A stretch of 64,000 nucleotides of DNA from Fragilariopsis cylindrus CCMP1102 (lineage: Eukaryota; Bacillariophyta; Bacillariophyceae; Bacillariales; Bacillariaceae): assembly GCA_900095095.1 (NCBI GenBank), contig FMBT01000292.1, forward strand, positions 806,001-870,000, read 5' to 3'. Shown piece by piece: positions 20,391 through 31,200 of this stretch. Under the pieces are notes generated by a model. The model did not search any database. It had not been told where the DNA came from and saw nothing but the letters and a program-made list of their open reading frames with translations. A program made the translations under genes and the position numbers. Within the stretch, counting starts at the first letter, position 1. Each line of letters opens with the position of its first letter.

Positions 20391-21383
20391 TCACACCTTG
20401 GTATCATTGTTTGTACCGGTACTACTCGTTTCATTTGTGGTCGTCTCAGTGGCCTTGAATCCTGTTTGTCCCGCATAAGAGAGGAAAGTAACGATAGAAG
20501 ACGTTCCCGTTACCCAACATAGACTTTGCAGGAGGAAAGGTTCAAAAAGATAGTGGGGTATTACTGGAGTGAGGATCCCAACAACAAGTGTTGCAAATTG
20601 TAATCCTGTGTTGACTTTTCCTAACGTTGAGGGCGTTACTGTTAGAGATTTTGTAGCAACGCTGTTGTGGAAAAAATTCGCTGTACCTTGGTCCTTCCAA
20701 AGATACCACCCCATGCCACCCAAAAGTATCACATCTTTCGTAGCCCAAATAAGAATAAGTGGTGTCGGCAGTATATCATTATACCATAAACTAGTAGCCA
20801 GAACATTAATAAGAACCTTATCGGCCAAGGGATCTAGATATGTCCCTAGCACGGTGCTTCCACCATGATGCTTAGCGACATACCCATCAATTCCATCTGA
20901 CATGCCGGCAAGCAAACAACCAAAAATAGCAAGTTTATAGTCTTCCTGGACGATCCAATAGCATAAAAGAGGTGTCGATGCCAGTCGGGATAGTGTTATT
21001 ATGTTTGGTATAGATTGTAATTGTTCCCATACCGTTTGAGGAAGAGGAGATACAGCGTCTGTGTCTTTCTCTTTATCAGTCGAAGACGTATTCGTCTTAT
21101 CTGCTGTATTGTCATCGTCCTTTTTCGTCTCATTCTTGATCGTTGAATAACTCTTGGTCGAAAAGAAACCTATATCACTTGGATAATAACGGAGGCAATT
21201 GTCCGCTGGGATAAAACAAACTTTGGGTGAAAATAAGTATGCGAAGGAGGACGATGAGGACGTTCTCGGATGGTATGTCGGAAAGGATGACACGGTTCTT
21301 GTTTTAAAAATCAAAGATATCCATCGTCGCTTTCGGCTTGTCTTCAACTCGTTTACAACAATCGTCCTGAAGGATCGAATCAT
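20391..21383 (-). CDS. CRLS: Cardiolipin synthase, CDP-alcohol phosphatidyltransferase type
   Basis: The enzyme joins CDP-diacylglycerol and phosphatidylglycerol to make cardiolipin in the mitochondrial inner membrane. The 330-residue product has the CDP-alcohol phosphotransferase motif at about 163-188, SDGIDGYVAKHHGG followed by TVLGTYLDPLADK. The usual D-G-x-x-A-R reads D-G-Y-V-A-K, as in eukaryotic cardiolipin synthases. The motif is preceded by IPNIITLSRLASTPLL and followed by several hydrophobic segments. Residues 1-50 are basic and Ser-rich without acidic residues, as expected for a mitochondrial presequence. Residues 85-110 are a charged, low-complexity linker. It is a single exon with ATG at 21383. 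Phosphatidylglycerophosphate synthase is a less likely alternative. Confidence 0.88.
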   Translation of the reverse strand: MIRSFRTIVVNELKTSRKRRWISLIFKTRTVSSFPTYHPRTSSSSSFAYLFSPKVCFIPADNCLRYYPSDIGFFSTKSYSTIKNETKKDDDNTADKTNTSSTDKEKDTDAVSPLPQTVWEQLQSIPNIITLSRLASTPLLCYWIVQEDYKLAIFGCLLAGMSDGIDGYVAKHHGGSTVLGTYLDPLADKVLINVLATSLWYNDILPTPLILIWATKDVILLGGMGWYLWKDQGTANFFHNSVATKSLTVTPSTLGKVNTGLQFATLVVGILTPVIPHYLFEPFLLQSLCWVTGTSSIVTFLSYAGQTGFKATETTTNETSSTGTNNDTKV

Positions 21384-22007
21384 ATCGTAAATTAATTGAG
21401 AGAGATGATAGCTAGTGTTGACAGCAAGAGTGCTGCGTCTTCAACAACAGACTTAAAGATATGTCTTTGTCGCAGGTAGCGTCGGAAGCTTCATAAAATG
21501 TAAAGTTCAAATTAACTATTTTTAAAGTTAAATGGTGAATGCGAGCGAACGGTGATTTCCCATGTAAAAAATAAGCATGACTGAAATTTTTTAAAATAAT
21601 TTAATTGTGCATTAGAATCTACTATAGTACTGCAGTATTATAGCGTGTACAGTACTGTATTGGTGAAAGTTCATTTACCAACAGATGCAAATAAGATACT
21701 TCTTTTTCTGAATACGGTCACATCTTCAGTAGGAAATATGACTAAAAGATATGATAGTGAACGGATTGCTAGAATTCTCGAGTATAATGAGCCTTAGGTA
21801 ACAGAAAGATAGATGTTGAGAGACAGTACGGTTAAAAAAAATCCGGGATATATACTAATGACCAGTCCATTTGGTAGTATCAATATAGTCAAGTCTGATT
21901 GTGTATAGAAATGAAAACTAATGAAATCGAAGATGTAGAACGTTTCCATTACAGAACTAGTCAATTCCGCCCGACGCGAAGCGACGCATCATCTGAATTT
22001 TTGATTA
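21384..22007. other. Intergenic, no gene seen
   Basis: AT-rich DNA between two minus-strand genes. It contains clustered TACTG/CAGTA palindromic words around 21625-21660 and no coding-like frame. Confidence 0.6.
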
Positions 22008-22862
22008 CTACTCTTTTGAAGACGACGCCATCATCATTGCCTTGAGGAAAACTTGTTGTATTGTATCTGCGAAGCAACGTGCAATAAGTAAACGTACTAT
22101 TCTTCTGTCGGATCTAAATGATGGAGTGTCGTCTACTTCATTTGCGTCGGTGGTGTCATCTACTCCTTCTTCTTCGTTGTCGTGGTCGTTGTCGCTGTCG
22201 CTGTCGTCTTCATTTGTTGTTATTTTCTTTGCATTTCTTTCTAATAATTTTGGTCCACCAAGTTTTTTATGTCGCAATAACCATTTCCTTCTAGTTTCTT
22301 CGGTATCATCCTTTATAGTAAACCCTCCTCTTCGATCAAATACTAATATATCTTCAAATCCAATCTCTGCATCACCTCGTCCATCAATTGGATACTTCGT
22401 GACATCAAAGTGTGCAACTTGTTCCGTCACTGCACATAAGACAGTTCCAAATGCTGCATGGAAATGAAATTTTTGTTGCTGCAACCGTTCCATAATTTCT
22501 GTCCGTGCCAGTTGAAAAATACGACATAGTTTTTGTTTCGATAACTGATAAAACCACAATTGGTATTCTTTCTCATGTTGTTCCCAAAAAGAAGAATACG
22601 TCGTCATATTCCGTTTGCAATACTGACGTAATCGTACACGTTCCTTCCATACTTCATCCTTCATTTCTTGTGGCCATGGTAGTCTATCAAGTGCACTAAC
22701 TTCAGCGTTAGCAGCATCTGTTTCAAATTCAGATAACGATTCGATCAAACCTTTCGTACCACCGGGCATGAAAAGGAATCCACCGCAACATGCACAGGAA
22801 CCACCTGATATGTAGTCAAATAGTGTTTTGTCTATAAGCCATTTATCACTAAATCTTGGCAT
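22008..22862 (-). CDS. Protein of unknown function with N-terminal CACC motif
   Basis: From the ATG at 22862 the product is 284 residues. Near the N-terminus, SGGSCACCGGFLFMPGG carries three Cys in four residues within a Gly-rich loop. The middle (about 60-215) is well ordered, with many Trp/aromatic residues and helices (DEVWKERVRLRQYCKRN, FWEQHEKEYQLWFYQLSKQK). An acidic Asp/Asn/Glu tract from GAC/AAC repeats interrupts the C-terminal part (about 225-260), before a final helix (IVRLLIARCFADTIQQVFLKA). No domain was recognised. The frame is open for nine further codons upstream without ATG. Lack of introns and good codon continuity make it a likely real gene. Confidence 0.65.
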   Translation of the reverse strand: MPRFSDKWLIDKTLFDYISGGSCACCGGFLFMPGGTKGLIESLSEFETDAANAEVSALDRLPWPQEMKDEVWKERVRLRQYCKRNMTTYSSFWEQHEKEYQLWFYQLSKQKLCRIFQLARTEIMERLQQQKFHFHAAFGTVLCAVTEQVAHFDVTKYPIDGRGDAEIGFEDILVFDRRGGFTIKDDTEETRRKWLLRHKKLGGPKLLERNAKKITTNEDDSDSDNDHDNEEEGVDDTTDANEVDDTPSFRSDRRIVRLLIARCFADTIQQVFLKAMMMASSSKE

Positions 22863-23586
22863 TTTGCTTTCAAAGACTGGTGGTGGCAATTATCATAGCT
22901 TTAGAGTAGACAATACAATTTCAAAGTTGCAATCTTGTGAATGAGAAATTTTTGAAGTACAGTACCGTATGAAGTCATACTTCGTGGGAGCGGCATGGAA
23001 AATTTATACAGTTCTGACAAAAAGGCAAAATCAACTACAAAATACGTAAAATTTCAATAAATCCGGATATCTTCCGGAATTTATAGTCTTATGACTTCTC
23101 TAATGTGAAATTGAAAACATCATTAATTTATCTGGCTGAGTAAGTCCGTTTCTATTCGTTATATGATTGGCTCCCGCACGCACGCGCAATATCTCCATAC
23201 ATTTTCAAACAGATGCTACATAGCACTTATAATTGTTCGCCAACCTTCCGTGCGTTCCTTGCCTTCAGAATCAAATCAAGAAGAGGTAGGTGGCAAAAGT
23301 TGCCAGGGTGGACAAATTGCGTGGCCAAAGCAGAAAAAACGACGCGTACACTGCAGTAGAGTAGGATGCATAGCAGTATTGCTAACGATGTTTCGTTTCT
23401 TCATCATGATGTAATATTTGTTACCGGTTTGTGCCTAGAACCCATCTTAAATATTCACAATTATTATTAAGCCGCAGGTTCCTCTTGACAATAACTAGAT
23501 ACACTCCCAGTAACCGTAGACACTACCATAGACAACATTACATCAATTACCATCAAAAGTATACTATATCGTAACAAAGCAACAAC
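22863..23586. other. Intergenic between divergent genes
   Basis: About 720 bp separating the minus-strand unknown gene from the HSF-type gene. No gene seen. It should hold both promoters. A short AGTACAGTACCGTA word lies near 22958. Confidence 0.5.
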
Positions 23587-24916
23587 ATGATGCATGGATT
23601 ATTTATACCCGCACCTAATCATGAGCTGAATTTAGCTCCGCTGAAGAACGTACCAGGAGCTAGCAGCGCTGGGTCTGTACGTGTAGTTTCGGGCTCCGGT
23701 TTCCGTTATGTAGTGCCTTTTCCTTTCCGTTTACACGAAATGCTTTGTAATGTTGAATCTAAAAATAATGGTTCGATTGTATCATGGTTACCAGATGGTA
23801 ATCATTTTAAGGTCCACGATCCTAGACGATTCGTTGAGGTTGTTATCCCTAGTGCATTTAAGCAAAAGTCTCTTAAATCGTTTCAACGTCAACTTCATTT
23901 ATATGGATTTCAACGTGTACATGAGGGCCCTGATAAAGGTGAGTTATTCATTTATCTATTTGAACTTGAGATTTCTATCTTTTTGATATCGTTCTTGAAT
24001 CAGTCTGTTTCTAAGAGAAAGAAAAGAAAGTTTTCCACTATCGCTAACATTTTTCTCTCTGAAATTCTCGTTTTTTTTATTCTTAGGCGCCTACTTTCAC
24101 GAAAAGTTTCTTCGTAATGATAGAGATTTAAGTCTTACTATTTCTAGAACCAAGGCTCCAAAAAGGAGTCGTATCGTTCCAACAAAGAGCGATGATCCTA
24201 ACAAAAAGTTTGTCTCCAACACTCGCAAGAGGAATAATATTGATACAAATACCGTGAACAGCGGCGGCGAATCACAATCACAGCAATCTTCTCACATATT
24301 ATCTGATGATAACATTTTTTCCATGAAAAGACCGCTACACAATCCTACATCATCAAATTCAAACATCAATGGTAATAACAACTCTTTAGCATCTCCTTCC
24401 AAAGTAGGTTCCACCAGCGGCTTAACTTTCGGTAGTGGTAAGGGTCTTCATCATGAGGAAGCCATTGCAGATACATGTGAATGGCTAATTAAAAATGGTG
24501 TACCAATTTCTGCCTTTGATCCTGTTGCAATAGCCTTTGATCCTGTAACAATTGATGATATTTCGAATTCTGCTTGTAATGTACCCCGATCCGCTAATGC
24601 TGGATGTGATATCACTTCTCTTTTTTCGGGTGGTTCACCTAGTTCCAACTACCGTATGGAAATGATGACTACCTCTAGGTCAATAAGTGAAGACAGTACT
24701 AGAAACAGTAGTAGCATCATGACAAACACACAACAAGCAACACCTATCGAAGTACTAAGTCTCAATCCGGTTTCTGTTTCACCCTCATACCAAATCGAAT
24801 CGCATTACAACATATCGTATTCAACAACAGACAGCAGAGAGGAATATCCTTTACGAACAGACCTACTCCCTGGCGAAATGTTGCCCTCGATTGATGACGC
24901 ACTTTGGGCCTTGTAG
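23587..24916 (+). CDS. HSF: Heat-shock-factor-type transcription factor
   Basis: Two exons, 23587-23938 and 24087-24916, give 393 residues. The HSF DNA-binding domain covers about 45-140: PFPFRLHEMLCNVE, VSWLPDGNHFKVHDPRRFVE, then the recognition helix region KSLKSFQRQLHLYGFQRV, and after the intron GAYFHEKFLRND. The intron lies in the middle of the domain, in the loop before the last strand, in phase 1. A basic stretch (APKRSRIVP) follows and could be a nuclear signal. The rest is Ser/Asn-rich with no clear heptad oligomerisation region, so it may bind as a monomer or through another surface. HSF-type factors are much expanded in diatoms. The first ATG of the frame was used; the second follows at once. 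Confidence 0.9.
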
Positions 24917-25413
24917 AATAACACACACACACACACACTTTTTAAAATACATACATATTCTATTCGTCATAATATAACCACATAATGAACTACTGTTGTT
25001 CCAAATTTTCATTTACTCGTTGAATTTAGCAAGTCGTAGCTAGCTAGTTTAGTAAGACAGGACATATTCCGTTCATTGAAAATTATATGAATTCACAACG
25101 ATATCGCATTTAAGATATAAAATATGAGCAACTAACTTATAGTGGTATTTTTGTTAAATTAAGTTATGATCTATACTATTTTTAATTTTTTTTTCTTCCT
25201 AACTGCAAGTACTTGCAAAGATACAACCATAGTTTCCCCCCTCACAGTCAACAATTCCATAAGAACTTCAGATAATATTTTTTTTAACTGTATCGTCGTA
25301 TGGCTGTATGAATCAATCAGAAGAAGAATCTTTTCGCTTACACAGCAAGCATGGTGCATGCTGCCCCTAAATGACACCGAGAACGAAAATTTTATTTTGA
25401 AATATATATTTAT
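24917..25413. other. Intergenic between convergent genes
   Basis: No gene seen. An (AC)n microsatellite lies at about 24920-24938 and a T-rich run at about 25180-25195. Confidence 0.6.
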
Positions 25414-26321
25414 TTATAGCGAAGGAAATGCGTTCTCATCTTGGACATTGATTCCCGAAGGTTTCTTGTTGCTGCTGCTGGGTCCTTTGCTAGACCCTCT
25501 TCCACCTCTTCCACCACGCCCACGACCTTCACCACGCCCACGACCTCCTCTGCCACGACCACCACGACCACCCCCACGTGATTCATCACGACCACGGTCT
25601 CCGCCTCGACTACTTTCTTCTGTATTCGAACTTGTCTACAGTAGATGATAATGACATTAACGACGATAACCAAACCACATTCAAGAATATAAGATCAAAG
25701 TTAGTACAAAAGAAGAGGACAAGTTAATTAACGATGGTAATATTGTTGCAATTACAATCGATAGGTAGTACGCATACATCCATCTCAACAGCATTCCAAT
25801 CCTGAACCTATACTTTGGAATAAAACTTACCACTCGAAATCCAACATCAATAGTCTTCTTTTCTGCGTCTTTTTTCTTTTTAATCTTCTTTTGCTTAGCT
25901 CCTCCCATGACCATGAAAGATTCTTCAACCGAGACAGCGACAGTAACTCCTTTAAACGCATTTTCAATTTCTCGTTGAGCTACCTCCTCCTTTTTTCCTT
26001 TACTTGCAACGTAATCGGAATAGGAAATAGTGTTATCCACCACCTTCTCTGGTTCAGCTTCTTTAGGTGAATCGGTTGGTTTACTTTCCTCGTCACCACC
26101 TTCCTTCTTTGTAGCTACAACTTCATTTTCGTTGATACGGCCCTCCATTTTCTTGGCTTCGTTTTTGTCCGAACCCCAATTGCGCGCACCTCCTCCGCCC
26201 TTCTTGATCTCCTTTCCGCGACCAGTTCCACTGCGGCGATCGAACTCACGCTTACCATCACGGGGTGGCGGACGTCCTCCGCGACCATGCTTGGTATTGC
26301 GATCGTGAGTGTTTCTGTTTT

Positions 26322-26357
<36 letters not shown>

Positions 26358-26810
26358 ATCATTTTTGTCAGAACGAACAGTTAAATGATATCAAAATTGA
26401 TTAGACGAATCAAGCGAGCATTAATTAATAAATACCTAAGCAATGCAAAGGTAGAAAAACCACAAACTATATAGAAACATCACATCACATACCGAGGATC
26501 AGGTTTTGAAGCTTCTACAACTTTTTTCTTCGTATCTTTGGCAACGGCCTTCGTTTTTGGCGCTTTTGGAGCCTCATCTCCTGAATCGTCGAGAGCCGCA
26601 AATGGGTTGCTCTGTTTTTATAAATGTTGTTTAGTAAGATTTTAAAATAATGAATAGACAACGATCGAGACTTGGTGAGAAAAGATAGTACAATTTGTAA
26701 CACAATTTACATCGGTTGAAGAAAAAGGTACGGAAGGACAAGAGAATCAAAAGGATTTACATCTTCGGTGGGGGGGGGGGGGGGGGACAATAACCTCGCT
26801 CACTCACCAT
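25414..26810 (-). CDS. SERBP1: SERBP1/HABP4/Stm1-like ribosome- and mRNA-binding protein
   Basis: Four coding exons on the minus strand: 26808-26810 (ATG only), 26493-26611, 25831-26314, 25414-25635. They join in frame to 275 residues. The N-terminus reads MSNPFAALDD, as in SERBP1-type proteins. The core has REFDRRSGTGRGKEIKKGG then GARNWGSDKNEAKK, the HABP4/PAI-RBP1 signature. Then come an acidic/Lys-rich middle (SYSDYVASKGKK) and a C-terminal RGG region (about 205-255) ending NVQDENAFPSL. The family clamps inactive 80S ribosomes and binds mRNA (established for Stm1/SERBP1). The RGG tail is a likely arginine-methylation target. The ATG-only exon is supported by GTGAGT immediately after it and by the frame of the next exon. 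Confidence 0.85.
26325..26355. repeat. GA/CT microsatellite at an intron acceptor
   Basis: A (GA)n run on the plus strand. On the gene strand it is the CT-rich tract just upstream of the acceptor at 26315-26316, so it probably serves as the polypyrimidine tract of that intron. Confidence 0.8.
26770..26786. repeat. 17-base G run in the first intron of the SERBP1-like gene
   Basis: An uninterrupted run of 17 G (C on the gene strand), 22 bases downstream of the ATG-only exon. It is the only long homopolymer of G or C seen in the window and may be hard to sequence or replicate. Confidence 0.9.
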
Positions 26811-28254
26811 GGTTAATCTGACTTTCTAGCAGTGCTGTGCTATCGTAACTGTTTGGGTGTAAGATTGGGATCTCGACAGACAGAGTTGATGGCTGATGAT
26901 ACTATTTATTTGTACTGTAACATTGGATTCAAAATCTCACTCATCTACCGTACAGTACACTCCGATAAAGCCGTTGTTGAACGCCTACGAGTATCCAAGA
27001 TTGATTTCTGTGATGTACGGTATGAGGTAATAACGTGCACGTTACGGTAGGTGTTATCGTTCATGCACAAAAACGAGAGGTTGTGAAAAAAGTTGTTTGA
27101 GTCGAATGAATCGAATGAGAAGAATGTAACTCGAACTAAAATCAGCATACAATTAATTGTACGGTACAATGTACGGTACTGTAGTACATTTTTTACAAAA
27201 ACATGTATAAGTTGTGTACATTGTCATATTTTAAACCAAAGCTAGCTCTTTAACATGGGCAGAAAGTGTACGGTAGGGATTGTATTGGCTGTCTATGTAG
27301 GTATATAGCAGTGACTTTCCTGCAATGAACTTTCAATATCATATACCAAAACATATGCACATGGATGGTCAAAGGGTGGGGGGAAGAAGCACAATGATGC
27401 TTGTTTTTGGTGGGAAGAATATATTCTGGCAGAAGAATTGGGAAATATTCTGTCAGACTTTGTGATGTATCTGGCCATGACAATAGCAGATCAAAAGACA
27501 AAACAACTGAGGAGCAAAATACCTAGTCAGATAGGTACATATTTTACATGAGCAGTGGGTGTAACTCAAAGCAGCTGAGAGACAACCAACCAACAGAAGA
27601 ACCACAACAAGTGTGCTAATGGAAGTAATAAGGGTTATACTGCTACAGCCCAAAGAGACATGTTATCGGTCAGTTGTTAGTAGGTCTGATCATTGTACAT
27701 GATAATTTTGACTAAGGTGGATCAAATAGACAACACACACACAACAAGAGCAAAAGTCCAATGAAGAAGATTACTATGATGAAGATGTTGATGATATGAG
27801 CATTGCCAATGTTGTGCTTCTTGTAGGAGAAAAAGAAGAATAGCCACAATCAATGCAGGCTCAATAAAATCATAAGAAAAACCAAGTAGATCAACCAATT
27901 GGCAACTGAAACTATAGTCTTAATTTTAATTTTATCACAGGTCATGCAGAGCCGCTTGTATGGCAGGAGGTCCTTCCGGCTTTTGGTACATGTTATGAGT
28001 ATTACCAATTAGTTCGTTCTCTCTTTTTGCAGGTGATGTATTTATGCCATTGCAACTTAACCACATACATGTATACTTTCAGAGGTGGATATAGATACAA
28101 AAACAAACGTGACACTATATACATGTCATACACTTCTAGTAGCACTACTTCAGCTTTTTAGTATATTCAGACACTATCTACTGTCAGATATAGATGATTA
28201 TGAATTAAAATTTTAATTTTCCACAACAAGCTAGTATCTTCAGATATAGATTCA
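26811..28254. other. Intergenic, with a decayed coding-like fragment
   Basis: About 1.4 kb with no intact gene. TACGG/TACTG palindromic words cluster near 27000-27190. The part 27330-27843 has coding character on the plus strand and is listed separately. Confidence 0.5.
27330..27843 (+). pseudogene. Decayed coding-like remnant, family unknown
   Basis: Plus-strand frames here read like protein but shift and stop. One section gives HGWSKGGGKKHNDACF then WWEEYILAEELGNILSDFV and MYLAMTIADQKTKQLRSK before a stop at about 27548. A second in another frame gives EQKSNEEDYYDEDVDDMS then IANVVLLVGEKEE before a stop at 27841. No start codon fits. This could be the end of an old transposon gene or a dead host gene; I do not recognise the family. 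Confidence 0.3.
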
Positions 28255-31200
28255 CTAACCTTGACGGTCATTCCCCCCGAATCCGTGTTGGTTATTGTTT
28301 CCGTTATTATCCCTTTGCATATGTCGAGTTAGCAAGGCAAATGCATCAGAGACACCAGAGTGTTGAGAAAGGGATTGTTGTTGGTTATCTGACGGGATGA
28401 AACTAGGATTCCCGGCCGCGCCTCTTTGATTGTTGTTACTATTAACATATCCAAGTAATGATTGAGCATTAGCGAGCGCAGCTATATCAGGACCCTGTTG
28501 GTCAGCTGGCGTTGAATTTGAATTTATATTTGTACTATTAAAATCTTTCAATTGAGCGAGTAATCCAGCCGAGAGCCCAGTTCCTGCAGACGAATTAAGC
28601 AAAGCAAGCATGGGATTCTGCTGATACTGCTGTTGCATTTGTAGAAGTCGCTGTAAATTGGCGATGTCAGGTAAGTCGGACTTCGTACCAGTTTCTTGCG
28701 ATCCTGTACCAACTTCTTGCTGAAGCGCTGCAGCATACTGCGTATGATGCATACGATTCTGAGCTTGAGCTTGAAGAAGAGATGCAGGTGACCACGACGG
28801 GAATAGATTTGACATCGTTTGCTGCTGTTGTTGTTGTTGCTGCTGTTGTTGCTGCTGTTCGTGAGAACGCTGCGGAACTTGGTTTTGCGAAGTTTGCTGT
28901 TGTTCCCTCTGATGATGATGCCTACTCAAAATCTGGTGCAATGCAGATTGTGGTGGATGTTGCTGTTCTTGCTGATGATGATGATGACGCTGTTGTTGTT
29001 GCTGGTGGTGGTGTTGCTGCTGCTGCTGTTGATGTTGATGCTGTTGTCGAAGCTGTAGCTCCAACTGCTGGTTATGATTCTGCTGTTGTGCTTGCTGCTT
29101 CAGGAATTGCTGAATCATGTCGTTACTGTTCAAACTTCCAGAAAACTCTGGCGAAGATAACAATCTTTCTGCGAGGTCGCTCCTAGCAGCTTGATTGGAT
29201 CCAGACACATTGCTCGATGATTCTGATTGGTTTTCAGCATCATATATCATCGATTCCTGCGATCCTCTACCATGTCCACGAGGCTCGTTCATTCCTAGCT
29301 CTGCCTGTCGTTGAAATTGTTGTAGCTCTTGTTGGCGGTGTAAAACTGCTTGTCTCTGCAGCAGTTCTTGTTGGCGTTGCAGCAGTTCATGTCCCATCCT
29401 ATTATGAACTTCTTGTGTTGGTGATTGTAAGGAACGAGCCGCCTGCGGAGGAGGGGTAAGTGAGCGACTTGTTGAAGTATTATACGTTAGTTGGGGTGCA
29501 AGAGGGGGAGTGTTTCTCATCTCCTCAACTACCAGGTCGTCGTTCTGGTTTTTGTCATCTTTTTGTTCGATTTCAGCTATTTTTGAGTTCGTAGTATTGT
29601 TTTCAACTCGACTACCCTTCTTTTCGGATCTTACGCTAACCTTTCCTGCTTGTTTCTTATAATCGTAGTAGAAATTTTTTATCTGAGAAATCGATTTAGT
29701 CCCAACAGATCTTGAGAGCATTGCCCAATTACGACCTGGAAAAAGAAGAAAAAGAATAAGAAAATTAGAATTCCCTCCAACTCTAATTTATGATACATGA
29801 CAGAGTCCACTGTAGATATTTTTACTCACCATGTTCTTCAAGAGTATCCACAAATATTTTCTTCTCCGCTGCTGTCCACTTTTGTGGTGCCTTCCTCATT
29901 GGAGTCGAGAGCGACGTATCGAGATCGGGTAAATCAATTTCTTCCGTTATCTCAGATGGGGCTTCTTCGGCGAGCTTGGTGGGCTGAATCTGAATTGACA
30001 TTGATTCTTGGGAAGATTTGCGTAGGAACTTTATGTGCGCTTTATCAAGAGAAAAAAGTGGATCTCTGCCCCGTTTCCGTGACTTCCATCTTGCATCTTC
30101 GGAGCGCCCTGTGTCCTCGTGCTCCTTAGCCGCAGCTGCATCAATCACCATTGAATCTAATACTTCGCGCTTCAGCGGATGCAACATCCTCGTATTGTAT
30201 GATAGATCTGTTTCAGGAACAGAGAAATTGACAGGCTTTTCTTCGTCCACGCCGGCAGTAATAAGAGCACCCGCTGATACTGCAGCCTGGATCGAAGCGT
30301 CCCATACCTGATAATCGCCTTTTCTTTTTCTGCGCATCATATGTTCCTTCAGAGCTCCTTTGTACGGTATAGTTTGTTTGGAATCGTAATAGAAAGCAAC
30401 ACAATCTCTTGTTGTCTTATTCTTGAGAAAAGATGCGATCCTACGAAAGTCTTTGGGAAATTGAAGAAATCGGTCGAGAAAGATGCATTTTTCCATATCA
30501 GTCCAGATGTTTGTCGATGCTTCTTCTTCGGCTTCTCGAAAAGGGTTGTCAATTCTTCGCGATGCGAAGGTGTTTATATACGTTGCGGTCAACTCCTACG
30601 ACAAAAAGAAAAGTGTAGTGCGTAAGAGCGATTTTGGTCCGTTTACATTCTAAAAGTGAGATTCTTACAACAACAAAAGTACTTACTCTTTCCAGTGGAA
30701 CTATTTGGCGGGGTAACTTTGAGCCACCGTGAGTGATTCTTTTTTCCATCGCCTCTCTTGCAGCAATCTCAGCGATTATCTGCTCTTGTTCATATTCAGA
30801 CCTAACTTCGTTGCCACGACGAGCTCTCCTATAGGGATTATTTGAAGATCTCCCCGAAACCTCGATAGTCTTTATTCCTTTGTCATCGGGTTTCTCTTTT
30901 GATTCCTTATTTCCAAGAATCGATTTTCGGGAAGTGATTGAAACTCTTGTGGCTTTTTTTGCAAGCTTTCGTTGATGTTTGTCGTATAGACGCTTTCGAA
31001 CCTCGTACTCTTCAGCTAGCATAGCCCAATGCTTGTTGAGCCGTATCTGTTTGTCGCGTACATATTCTTTTACCAAAGGTCCGACAGAAGCATGATTTCT
31101 TTCGTTCTGCTCGTAGTATGGTGTCTCTGAAGGTTCAGAATATAAGCGAGTAGAAAGACCTGTAACCTGCTTTGCCATGATTGACCATTCTTCAAATGTC

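Noticed and set aside
25166-25673. Plus- and minus-strand frames around the RGG exon
   Set aside because: The plus-strand Pro/Arg-rich frame and the minus-strand Val/Glu-rich frame are off-frame readings of the RGG-coding repeats.
28782-29186. Plus-strand Ala/Val and Leu-rich frames opposite the corepressor tail
   Set aside because: Antisense of CAG/CAA/CAC repeats coding Gln and His.
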